NCBI GenBank assembly: GCA_900313475.1
Contig: OMRJ01000032.1
Coordinates: 1 to 5,009 of the forward strand
DNA from: an uncultured Eubacteriales bacterium
Lineage (GTDB): Bacteria; Bacillota; Clostridia; Oscillospirales; Acutalibacteraceae
Length of the DNA stretch: 5,009 nucleotides
Direction: 5' to 3'
Both the position numbers and the translations under genes were made by a program. This document shows, in pieces, positions 1-5,009 of this stretch. The notes under the pieces were generated by a model, which did no database searches, was not told the DNA's origin, and worked only from the letters and a program-made list of their open reading frames with translations. Every line of letters starts with the position of its first letter. Position 1 is the first letter of the stretch.

Positions 1-1230
1 AGTCTGCATCGCAAAGCAGATTCCTTCGCCCCTCTCGCCTGTTTTCCATTCAAGGTAATCGACAGTGTCGCCGATCATCGCGTAAGTGATAATGTTGTTA
101 ACCCCCTGCGGAATACCGAGCAGAACAAGTCCTGTTGCCGCGACGACAAGCTTCCACGGAGCGTCGTAACCGACGAAATACATAACCGTCATAACAACGC
201 CGCCGAACAGGTGAACAATAATATACGTCCATTTTTTCGTAAACTTTTTTGAAAGCCACGGAACGAGTATCGACGCGACAAGACCGCCGGGCACGACAAG
301 GAGCGTTATAAGGCTGTATGCCCCCTCGTTTTTAAGAACGTATTTTGCGAAATAAAGCCCGCCCGTGTAGGTGTAGACGGTTCTTGCGCCGCCGAGAATG
401 CCCGACAGAACGATAAGCAGAAGCTGCTTATTTCTGAAAAGGAGCTTCAGATTGTGTCCGAGCGTGGGAGGGGTATCGGTAGACGTAAAACGCTCTTTTG
501 TGTTTTTAAAGCCGTAATAGAACATGGGGACGGCAACGACAACACACACAACGGCACAGATGAAATAAGTCCATTTCAGTGTGTTTGCGTTGTCGTAAAT
601 ATATTCCGCCTGCACAACGCCGTCAACCTTATACTTTTCCGTAACGGCAGACGTAATGATGGGAACAAGCACGGTAACAAGACCCGCGCCGAGCGTGCAG
701 ACAAGACGTGCAACGGTGAGAATATTTCCGCGAACCTCAGTGTTATTCGTAAGGCAGGTGGAAAGTCCCCAGTAAGGAACATCTGCAACGGTGTAAACCA
801 TGCTCCAAATGACGTAGATAACCGAGATTATAACAAACGTGGACGTCGCCTGCGGTTTTAAGAACGGGAAGAAGCACAACACGGTTACGATCGCTATCGG
901 AATAGCCATCCACTTGAGATACGGGCGGCATTTGCCCCATTTGGTACGTGTTTTGTCAACGATGCTGCCCATGATGGGGTCGTTCATCGCGTCATAAACG
1001 CGGGTGCCGAGCATAAGATATGCAACTGCCATTGTGCCGGACACAGCGCCTATCTTTGCATTTTCGCCGCCGAAAAGCAGTGCGTCCGTGAGGAATACCG
1101 TAAGGTAAGAGCCGATGATCGTGCAGATAAGATTCTGACCGAAACCCGTTACCGAATAGGCAATTGCCTCTTTCGGCTGCACGCCCTTGCCGGGAGTGGT
1201 GCCGAACAGCTTGTGAAGAAATTTCTCCAT
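1..1230 (-). CDS. GPH-family sugar:cation symporter (MelB/XylP/UidB-like), C-terminus cut by window edge
   Basis: A polytopic inner-membrane transporter of the glycoside-pentoside-hexuronide:cation symporter family (major facilitator fold), expected to import a sugar or glycoside with Na+ or H+. The 410 visible codons are open to base 1; family members are roughly 450-500 residues, so about the last helix and tail are missing. Family signatures are clear: YDAMNDPIMG at residues 79-88, then the loop DKTRTKWGKCRPY (92-104), YTVADVPYW (146-154), IGDTVDYLEW (386-395) and GERGEGICFAMQ (398-409). From memory of MelB, Asp80/Asp84 match its cation-site Asp55/Asp59, and Tyr146/Thr147/Asp150 match Tyr120/Thr121/Asp124. 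The sugar-binding Asp19 aligns with Asn33, so melibiose is not implied. About eleven hydrophobic segments are visible. The ATG at 1230 is preceded by AAGGAG (1240-1245) with a 9-base gap. It lies downstream of an epimerase on the same strand. The family is confident; the substrate is unknown. Confidence 0.93.
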   Translation of the reverse strand, partial: MEKFLHKLFGTTPGKGVQPKEAIAYSVTGFGQNLICTIIGSYLTVFLTDALLFGGENAKIGAVSGTMAVAYLMLGTRVYDAMNDPIMGSIVDKTRTKWGKCRPYLKWMAIPIAIVTVLCFFPFLKPQATSTFVIISVIYVIWSMVYTVADVPYWGLSTCLTNNTEVRGNILTVARLVCTLGAGLVTVLVPIITSAVTEKYKVDGVVQAEYIYDNANTLKWTYFICAVVCVVVAVPMFYYGFKNTKERFTSTDTPPTLGHNLKLLFRNKQLLLIVLSGILGGARTVYTYTGGLYFAKYVLKNEGAYSLITLLVVPGGLVASILVPWLSKKFTKKWTYIIVHLFGGVVMTVMYFVGYDAPWKLVVAATGLVLLGIPQGVNNIITYAMIGDTVDYLEWKTGERGEGICFAMQT

Positions 1231-1254
1231 TTTGGTTTGCTCCTTACTGTTAAG

Positions 1255-1308
1255 AAGGAAAAACGGCAACGCAAACGGTAACACGACTCTCCGTCACAGC
1301 TTTTCCTT
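1255..1308 (-). promoter_or_regulatory. Foldable 5' leader of the symporter mRNA
   Basis: In the minus-strand transcript, AAGGAAAA (1308-1301) can pair with TTTTCCTT (1262-1255). After a six-base bulge, ACGG (1294-1291) can pair with CCGT (1266-1263), giving 12 base pairs in all around a loop of about 24 bases. The stem ends nine bases before the Shine-Dalgarno at 1245-1240. No U-run follows, so it is not an intrinsic terminator. It resembles no riboswitch class that I can recognise. It may affect mRNA stability or translation, or be incidental. Confidence 0.35.
1261..1284. repeat. Tandem 12-bp direct repeat in the symporter leader
   Basis: AAACGGCAACGC (1261-1272) is immediately followed by AAACGGTAACAC (1273-1284), with 10 of 12 positions identical. 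It lies between the likely transcription start and the start codon. In RNA each unit offers a CCGU that could pair with the same upstream ACGG (1294-1291), so two alternative pairings exist. It could equally be a protein-binding direct repeat or a chance duplication. Confidence 0.4.
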
Positions 1309-1359
1309 GCGTATTTTTTATATATTCTAACATATATTTTTTCTGCTTTCAATACGCAA
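1307..1359. repeat. Perfect 9-bp inverted repeat bracketing the symporter promoter
   Basis: TTGCGTATT at 1307-1315 is the exact reverse complement of AATACGCAA at 1351-1359, with 35 bases between. The right arm overlaps the -35 hexamer by two bases, and the left arm covers the likely transcription start. The placement suits two half-sites for a repressor, or for a dimer bridging the promoter. No regulator gene is in the window to pair it with. The operator role is inference. Confidence 0.5.
1324..1352 (-). promoter_or_regulatory. Sigma-70-type extended -10 promoter of the symporter
   Basis: On the minus strand, -35 TTGAAA (1352-1347) is separated by exactly 17 bases from -10 TAGAAT (1329-1324). 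A TG dinucleotide one base upstream of the -10 makes it an extended -10. Each hexamer matches the consensus at 5 of 6 positions. Transcription would begin near 1317, leaving a leader of about 87 bases before the ATG at 1230. The promoter sits inside a 9-bp inverted repeat, which suggests control by a DNA-binding regulator. Confidence 0.75.
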
Positions 1360-1422
1360 ATTGGGAATTATGCCGTAATCGTACAGTTTTTCGCGGTTCT
1401 GTATGAAGATTTATTACACCGG

Positions 1423-2211
1423 TCAAATCTGTCCGTTTTCAAGCCTGCGCATGTATTCCCACGAAATTTCACATGCCTTGAACGGATCGTTGTCGGGCCA
1501 GTTGTCATCGTGCTCATAAACGATATAGGGAATGCCGAGGCTGCATGCCGCATCATAGCACGCCTTAAGATCGACGACGCCTTCACCGAGCGGTACAAAG
1601 CGGCGCTCGCCTTTTTCGTCGAGAATATAGTCTTTGAAATGGATAACCTTTACTCTGCCTTTCATTCTGTTGAGTATCTCGACCGGATCGGAACCGCCGA
1701 AGTGAATCCACGCGACATCGGGGATAAAATTGAAAATCGCGGGATCTGTTTCCGCAAACAGCATTTCCATCATCGTGGTGTCGGCATCCTCGAGTTTTTC
1801 AAATTCAAACGAATGGTTGTGGTAATGGAACGCAAAACCGCGGTCATGCATCTTTCGGGCAATTTCGCCCGTACGTTTGATAAATTCTCCGACATTTGCG
1901 GTGTTTCCGCGCTGCTCTTTTGAAGCACAGCCGAGTCCGATATCGTGAACTCCTATAGTCTCATGCTCCGCGAGAAGCGCGTCGAGATCGTTTTCCATTC
2001 TGTCAAAGCTCTTATGAGTGATGCAAACCTTCATATTATGCTTTTCAAGAATATCACGCTGCGTTTCCGCGGGGATATCGCCTATACCCGATATCTGCAC
2101 AAGCGAAACGCCCGTTTTTTCGAGCCGCGCAAGAGTCATATCGAAATCCTCTGCGGTTTTTATGTGATCTCTCAATGTATAGAGTTGGATGCCCATGGCA
2201 GGTTTTCTCAT
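1423..2211 (-). CDS. Sugar phosphate isomerase/epimerase-like TIM-barrel protein (xylose isomerase-like / AP endonuclease 2 superfamily)
   Basis: A 262-residue soluble cytoplasmic protein of the xylose isomerase-like TIM-barrel superfamily (PF01261 type). Members include IolE/IolI-like inositol enzymes, hydroxypyruvate isomerases and ketose 3-epimerases. It opens with the usual first strand, GIQLYTLRDH (7-16). It carries the subfamily signature FHYHNHSFEFE (128-138), then PDVAWIHFGG (164-173), HFKD (191-194), PLGEGVVDL (207-215) and YEHDDN (232-237). Asp165, His191 and Glu233 are likely metal ligands; the first acidic ligand of classical epimerases seems replaced by the HNH segment, which is common in this subfamily. 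The length is normal. The ATG at 2211 is chosen because AAGGAG lies nine bases upstream; the in-frame ATG at 2244 would read through that site. Its neighbour is a sugar symporter, which supports a role in carbohydrate catabolism. The fold is confident; the substrate and exact reaction are not determinable. Confidence 0.9.
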   Translation of the reverse strand: MRKPAMGIQLYTLRDHIKTAEDFDMTLARLEKTGVSLVQISGIGDIPAETQRDILEKHNMKVCITHKSFDRMENDLDALLAEHETIGVHDIGLGCASKEQRGNTANVGEFIKRTGEIARKMHDRGFAFHYHNHSFEFEKLEDADTTMMEMLFAETDPAIFNFIPDVAWIHFGGSDPVEILNRMKGRVKVIHFKDYILDEKGERRFVPLGEGVVDLKACYDAACSLGIPYIVYEHDDNWPDNDPFKACEISWEYMRRLENGQI

Positions 2212-2220
2212 GTTTTTTTT

Positions 2221-2226
2221 CTCCTT
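2221..2226 (-). promoter_or_regulatory. Shine-Dalgarno deciding the epimerase start
   Basis: AAGGAG on the minus strand, nine bases before the ATG at 2211. It lies inside the longer reading frame that starts at 2244, and so argues that the extra 11 residues (rich in Lys, Arg and Glu) are not translated. Confidence 0.8.
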
Positions 2227-2230
2227 TTCA

Positions 2231-2244
2231 ATGCGTTTCCGCAC
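2231..2244 (-). other. Short GAAA-tetraloop hairpin in the epimerase leader
   Basis: In the minus-strand transcript, GUGCG, GAAA and CGCAU form a five-pair stem (one G-U pair) closed by a GNRA-type tetraloop. It ends four bases upstream of the Shine-Dalgarno. It is too short to act as a terminator and may only stabilise the mRNA 5' end or arise by chance. Confidence 0.3.
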
Positions 2245-2258
2245 ATTTTTTCAATTAT

Positions 2259-2287
2259 AAAATACCGCAATCGCAGCCCGCAGTCAA
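2259..2287 (-). promoter_or_regulatory. Candidate sigma-70 promoter of the epimerase
   Basis: On the minus strand, -35 TTGACT (2287-2282) is followed by 17 bases and then TATTTT (2264-2259), which runs straight into a TATAAT at 2259-2254. The -35 matches consensus at 5 of 6 positions. The TATAAT is perfect but lies 22 bases from that -35, so TATTTT is the better-spaced -10. Transcription would start around 2247-2252, giving a leader of about 40 bases. Confidence 0.6.
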
Positions 2288-2318
2288 CCGAAAAAAACAT
2301 TTAAGCGCGGTTTTCGGT
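2287..2318. repeat. 8-bp inverted repeat next to the epimerase -35
   Basis: ACCGAAAA (2287-2294) and TTTTCGGT (2311-2318) are perfect reverse complements 16 bases apart. The left arm abuts the epimerase -35 hexamer. No U-run follows on either strand, so this is not an intrinsic terminator. It sits in the divergent spacer and could be an operator for one or both genes. That role is inference. Confidence 0.4.
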
Positions 2319-2367
2319 GAATATGCGAAAATTTACGAAAAAAAACACCGTCGCGCCGCAGTATGTA

Positions 2368-2396
2368 TTGCAAAGCCTGCACTTCCGTGATAAAAT
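2368..2396 (+). promoter_or_regulatory. Candidate sigma-70 promoter of the hydrolase-nitroreductase unit
   Basis: TTGCAA (2368-2373), a 17-base spacer and TAAAAT (2391-2396) match consensus at 4 of 6 and 5 of 6 positions. Transcription would start near 2403, leaving a very short leader in which the Shine-Dalgarno at 2406 lies almost at the mRNA 5' end. This placement also excludes the upstream in-frame ATG at 2363 as a start. Confidence 0.55.
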
Positions 2397-2405
2397 TAAA
2401 GCAAC

Positions 2406-2411
2406 GGGAGG
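2406..2411 (+). promoter_or_regulatory. Shine-Dalgarno deciding the hydrolase start
   Basis: GGGAGG, eight bases before the ATG at 2420. It fixes the start at the signal-peptide methionine rather than the in-frame ATG at 2363. Confidence 0.85.
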
Positions 2412-2419
2412 AAAAAAAT

Positions 2420-3364
2420 ATGAAAATGACCAAAAAAGTTTTATCTGTAATTTTTGCTGTTTTAATCTCGATTTCAATGCTTGTGCCGTCATTTGCCGCG
2501 TCATACGGCGATGCCGAAGCCAAGCCGTTTGCAAACAGCGAATTCTTTGAATACAACGGGCTGAACATTCACTACCGCGTATTCAAAGCGGCAGGCAACG
2601 AGAAAGCAAAAATCTTTATGATACACGGATTTGCGATGTCAACATGCTGTTGGGAGGAGCTTGCCCGAAGGCTTTCTGCCGAGGGGTACACCTGCGTTGC
2701 GGCGGATCTTCCCGATTTCGGATATTCGTCACGCGAAAACGAAGACTCAACGCTCTATCCGCGTGAAGATATAATGCACGCGCTCATGACCTCCGTTGAC
2801 GACGGCAAATGGTATGTTGCAGGTCATTCGATGGGCGGATATATTGCGCTCGCCCTCGCGGCAAAATACCCCGAAAGCGTAAAAAATCTTATGCTTTTCG
2901 GAACGGCATGCAACACCGGCAATCCGCAGTGGCTCAACACCATGATGACAAACAAGGTGTTTGTTTCGGTTACGGCACCGCTCATGGAGCTTGCGGCGCG
3001 ATTTGATTTCATCGTAAAAGGGATCCTCGGCGCCGCGCTATGGGACGCAGATTACCTCAAGAACTACGATATTTCAAAAATTACCGCTCCGTTCAGAATT
3101 AAGGGATCGGGAGCAGGTGCGCTCTATTCGTTCTCGGTGCTTCCGAAGACCGACCTTGAAGCCGTTGAAAAAATGCCGCCCGTACTCTATATGAACGGCG
3201 ACCGCGACATGGCGATAAAAAATGCGGACAGAGAGCTTTTAAGAAAACATCTGCCCGAAAACAGCACTGACATAACAGTCAAAGGCGGCGGACATCTGTT
3301 TATAGAGAACCGCGCCGACGAAACAAGTGCTGCCGTACTTGATTTTATATTTCAAAACAAATAA
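2420..3364 (+). CDS. Exported alpha/beta-fold hydrolase
   Basis: A 314-residue serine hydrolase of the alpha/beta-hydrolase fold with an N-terminal Sec signal peptide: MKMTKK, a hydrophobic stretch at residues 7-22, and a likely cleavage after Ser-Phe-Ala at 24-26. There is no lipobox cysteine, so it is probably secreted or retained at the cell surface. The oxyanion-hole region is MIHGFAMSTCCW (67-78). The nucleophile elbow is AGHSMGG (134-140) with Ser137. The acid is probably Asp263 in NGDRD (259-263), and the base is His292 in GGGHLF (289-294). All three triad members are present in the expected order, so it should be active as an esterase, lipase or related enzyme. A cap region lies between about residues 165 and 250. 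The mature part has four cysteines (76, 77, 92, 164). The promoter lies just upstream, and the stop codon overlaps the ribosome binding site of the next gene. The substrate is unknown. Confidence 0.92.
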   Translation: MKMTKKVLSVIFAVLISISMLVPSFAASYGDAEAKPFANSEFFEYNGLNIHYRVFKAAGNEKAKIFMIHGFAMSTCCWEELARRLSAEGYTCVAADLPDFGYSSRENEDSTLYPREDIMHALMTSVDDGKWYVAGHSMGGYIALALAAKYPESVKNLMLFGTACNTGNPQWLNTMMTNKVFVSVTAPLMELAARFDFIVKGILGAALWDADYLKNYDISKITAPFRIKGSGAGALYSFSVLPKTDLEAVEKMPPVLYMNGDRDMAIKNADRELLRKHLPENSTDITVKGGGHLFIENRADETSAAVLDFIFQNK

Positions 3365-3369
3365 GGAGG
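3363..3369 (+). promoter_or_regulatory. Shine-Dalgarno overlapping the hydrolase stop codon
   Basis: AAGGAGG begins inside the TAA stop of the hydrolase (3362-3364) and lies eight bases before the GTG at 3378. It selects GTG over the in-frame ATG at 3327, which lies inside the hydrolase gene. Terminating ribosomes would sit directly on this site, so translation of the two genes is probably coupled. Confidence 0.85.
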
Positions 3370-3377
3370 AAATCTCT

Positions 3378-3893
3378 GTGGAACTTTTTGAAGCAATTGA
3401 AACAAGAAGAAGTGTTCGCAGTTTTAAGCCCGACGCCGTACCGCACGAGCTTGCGGACAAAATAGCAAAGGCGGGTACATTTGCCGCAACGGGCAGAAAC
3501 GCGCAGTCCCCCATTATAATTCAAATCGAAAACAGAGAGCTTCGCGACCGCATTTCAAAGATGAATGCCGCCGTAATGGGCGCGGACGGAGATCCGTTTT
3601 ACGGAGCGCCGCTCATTTTCGCGGTGCTTGCCGACAGAACCGTATCTACGCATGTTTACGACGGCTCGCTCGTAATCGGCAGCATGATGCTTGCCGCCCA
3701 CGCATTGGGATTGGGCTCGTGCTGGATACACCGCGCGAAAGAGGAATTTGACAGCGAGGAGGGAAAAGAGATCCTCCGCGAACTCGGCATAACGGGTGAT
3801 TATGAGGGAATCGGACACCTTGCAGTCGGATACCCCGCAGGAGAATACCCCGAAGCAAAGCCACGCAAGAACAGATATATCATAAAGGCGTAA
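3378..3893 (+). CDS. Nitroreductase-family FMN-dependent oxidoreductase
   Basis: A compact 171-residue flavoprotein of the nitroreductase superfamily, normally a cytoplasmic homodimer with FMN at the interface that uses NAD(P)H to reduce nitro, quinone or other electron-poor substrates. The FMN-phosphate-binding start RRSVRSF is at residues 10-16. ATGRNAQSP (37-45) fits the usual flavin-contacting loop. APLIFAVLAD (77-86) is the central strand. GLGSCWIHRAKEEF (111-124) is the flavin-proximal helix region, and the usual ending HLAVGYP is at 147-153, followed by a basic tail (PRKNRY). There is no signal peptide. The length is at the short end for the family but all core motifs are present, so it does not look truncated. 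The start is GTG, set by AAGGAGG eight bases upstream and only 13 bases past the hydrolase stop. A terminator follows directly. Family assignment is firm; the physiological substrate cannot be read. Confidence 0.92.
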   Translation: MELFEAIETRRSVRSFKPDAVPHELADKIAKAGTFAATGRNAQSPIIIQIENRELRDRISKMNAAVMGADGDPFYGAPLIFAVLADRTVSTHVYDGSLVIGSMMLAAHALGLGSCWIHRAKEEFDSEEGKEILRELGITGDYEGIGHLAVGYPAGEYPEAKPRKNRYIIKA

Positions 3894-3896
3894 AAT

Positions 3897-3939
3897 AAAA
3901 AAGCGGAAATTTGACCGAATCGGCTTTTTCCGCTTTTTT
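3897..3939. terminator. Bidirectional intrinsic terminator between convergent genes
   Basis: GCGGAAA (3903-3909) pairs with TTTCCGC (3927-3933), extended by AAAAAA (3897-3902) against TTTTTT (3934-3939). This gives a perfect 13-bp stem with a 17-base loop that can form a small inner CCG/CGG pairing. Each strand has its own terminal T-run, so it can end the plus-strand nitroreductase transcript four bases after its stop codon and also the minus-strand cca transcript. Confidence 0.9.
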
Positions 3940-4010
3940 ATGTCCTCGCATCCGTTTTCACTCCGGAGATTCATCCGTAACGGAAAACATTTGTTTTTTC
4001 ACCGAATAAA

Positions 4011-4022
4011 GTGAATATTCAC
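4011..4022. repeat. 12-bp perfect palindrome just after the cca stop
   Basis: GTGAATATTCAC is its own reverse complement, and the next-but-one flanking bases also pair. It lies four bases beyond the end of cca on the convergent side. As RNA it could form only a short hairpin without a good U-run. It could be a weak accessory terminator element, a protein site, or chance. The rest of the 133-base spacer holds only the bidirectional terminator. Confidence 0.35.
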
Positions 4023-4026
4023 CTTT

Positions 4027-5009
4027 TCACACCGAAAATTCATCGAAATCGGCAATACGGTCGAGCAGCGCCGTCTTTTCGTTTGGCACTTCGCCGAGCG
4101 CGGCAAGCGTCACAAGACGGTCGAGCGCGTCACCTATCCGGACACCCCGCAAGCCGAGCTTTGATATATCGCGCCCGCCGACGGCAAGACTTTTAAGAGA
4201 TATGCTCTCTTTGCAGCCTTCCGCGACGAAGCTATCGGCTGCGTAATCGACATCACCGCGAGTAAGACGCAGCAGCTCCGCAAAAAGCGCGGTCTTATTT
4301 TTGCCGTATTTTCCGCAGAATATGCGCAGATACGCGGTTTTGCCTCTTTCACCGTCGCAAAGACGTGCGCTTTCCGCGTCGTATTCGCGGCACGCATCAC
4401 CGAGCAAAAGCACCGTATCGCGAAAAGCGCCGTCCGTTTTAAGCCTTGCGAGAATGCCTGCCGTTTCTTCTCCCGAGACACCGAAAAGCATCGCGGCAAA
4501 AGCGGTTTCGGGACATGTCGCACCGCTCACACTCGCAAAACATGAGGTCAATTCGCCGTCGGACAGCTTTTTCGCTTCGGGAAACAGCGTCAGCACAATA
4601 TCCTTAAAACGAATCAGTATCTCGGCTGCGTTTTTTCCGACAAGCAGCTTTTTTAACTCCGCAAAAATGCGTTCGCCCGCAATGTTATTGAGCAGCTCGC
4701 GGTTTTTTATCATGCTTGCCGCAGTTTTTTCCTCGACCGAAAAACCGAGCTTTGACGCGAAGCGCATACCGCGCACGATACGCAGCGCATCCTCGTTAAA
4801 GCGCTTATCGGGTTCGCCGACGCACCTTATTATGCCGTCGGCAATGTCTTTTTCACCGCCGAACGGATCGATATAACCGTCAGTCTCACTGTAAGCGATT
4901 GCATTGACGGTAAAATCGCGCCGCGACAAATCGTCTGTAATTTCATCCGTAAAAACAACGCTTTCGGGGCGTCTGTTGTCACGGTAAACACCGTCCACAC
5001 GAAAAGTCG
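4027..5009 (-). CDS. cca: CCA tRNA nucleotidyltransferase (class II), N-terminus outside window
   Basis: The C-terminal 326 residues of a class II tRNA nucleotidyltransferase, which adds or repairs the 3' CCA end of tRNAs in the cytoplasm from CTP and ATP. The frame is open through the last base, and the visible part starts at TFRVDGVYRDNRRP, mid-way through the head domain. Therefore the catalytic GD/D motif and flexible loop are not visible, and the in-frame GTG at 4998 is not the start. Numbering from the window edge, motif B RRDFTVNA is at 29-36, followed by DPFGGEKDI (47-55). The nucleotide-selecting EDALRIVRGMRF is at 72-83, with Glu72, Asp73 and Arg76. The helical tRNA-binding half follows and ends in a domain like PF13735 (LAVGGRDISKLGLRGVRIG, 274-292). 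No HD phosphohydrolase motif is evident. CCA-adding is most likely, but a CC- or A-adding specialist cannot be excluded without the missing part. It converges on the nitroreductase and looks unrelated in function. Confidence 0.92.
   Translation of the reverse strand, partial: TFRVDGVYRDNRRPESVVFTDEITDDLSRRDFTVNAIAYSETDGYIDPFGGEKDIADGIIRCVGEPDKRFNEDALRIVRGMRFASKLGFSVEEKTAASMIKNRELLNNIAGERIFAELKKLLVGKNAAEILIRFKDIVLTLFPEAKKLSDGELTSCFASVSGATCPETAFAAMLFGVSGEETAGILARLKTDGAFRDTVLLLGDACREYDAESARLCDGERGKTAYLRIFCGKYGKNKTALFAELLRLTRGDVDYAADSFVAEGCKESISLKSLAVGGRDISKLGLRGVRIGDALDRLVTLAALGEVPNEKTALLDRIADFDEFSV

Noticed and set aside
454..861. 135-codon plus-strand reading frame inside the symporter gene
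   Set aside because: It has no recognisable motif and low-complexity Asn/Arg-rich composition. It lies wholly antisense to a gene with clear family signatures.
1382..1403. TACAG/CTGTA inverted repeat as an epimerase terminator
   Set aside because: The stem is only five pairs with a 12-base loop and no following T-run on the minus strand.
1510..1923. Plus-strand reading frame antisense to the epimerase
   Set aside because: It overlaps a well-supported gene, lacks a ribosome binding site, and has no recognisable domain.
2212..2244. Extended N-terminus of the epimerase from the ATG at 2244
   Set aside because: It would translate through the AAGGAG site at 2221-2226 and add a charged 11-residue leader not expected before the first barrel strand. 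The ATG at 2211 has correct spacing.
2287..2318. ACCGAAAA/TTTTCGGT as an intrinsic terminator
   Set aside because: There is no T-run after the stem on either strand, and it lies between divergent promoters where no transcript should end.
2363..2419. Upstream in-frame ATG for the hydrolase
   Set aside because: It has no ribosome binding site, overlaps the candidate promoter, and would bury the signal peptide behind 19 extra residues.
3327..3377. Nitroreductase start at the ATG inside the hydrolase gene
   Set aside because: No Shine-Dalgarno precedes it, and the GTG at 3378 has a strong one with eight-base spacing that leads directly into the family's normal N-terminus.
4301..4876. 191-codon plus-strand reading frame antisense to the cca-type gene
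   Set aside because: It is Ser/Ala/Pro-rich shadow translation of a conserved enzyme on the other strand with no motif of its own.
4996..4998. GTG as the start of the cca-type gene
   Set aside because: The frame stays open to the window edge with conserved family residues (TFR) before it, and the catalytic motif of the enzyme must lie further upstream.

Overview
The window reads as ordinary chromosomal DNA from a low-to-mid GC Bacillota bacterium, probably an anaerobic, gut-type Clostridia member. This is an inference from the AAGGAG/GGGAGG ribosome binding sites, A/T-rich spacers between moderately GC-rich genes, and the gene content. There is no sign of a phage, insertion sequence, CRISPR array, rRNA or tRNA. 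Five genes fill almost all of the sequence, and two of them run off the window edges.

Left part (1-2211, minus strand): a sugar phosphate isomerase/epimerase-like TIM-barrel protein (1423-2211) is followed by a GPH-family sugar:cation symporter (1230 to beyond base 1, C-terminus missing). Each has its own candidate sigma-70 promoter. No convincing terminator lies between them, so read-through from the first into the second is possible. Together they suggest import and conversion of a sugar, glycoside or uronide whose identity cannot be read from the sequence. The 192-base spacer ahead of the symporter holds an extended -10 promoter flanked by a perfect 9-bp inverted repeat, and a leader that can fold and carries a tandem 12-mer.

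Centre (2212-3940): a divergent 208-base control region separates the epimerase from a plus-strand two-gene unit. The unit encodes a signal-peptide-bearing alpha/beta hydrolase (2420-3364) and a compact FMN nitroreductase-fold protein (3378-3893, GTG start). The nitroreductase Shine-Dalgarno overlaps the hydrolase stop codon, which indicates translational coupling. A strong, symmetrical intrinsic terminator (3897-3939) closes the unit and can also serve the convergent gene.

Right part (4027-5009, minus strand): the C-terminal portion of a class II CCA tRNA nucleotidyltransferase. Its N-terminal catalytic GD/D motif lies outside the window.

No spacer exceeds about 210 bases. I see no clear undescribed system here. 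The most checkable observations are the regulatory architecture ahead of the symporter and the unexplained pairing of an exported hydrolase with a cytoplasmic flavoprotein.
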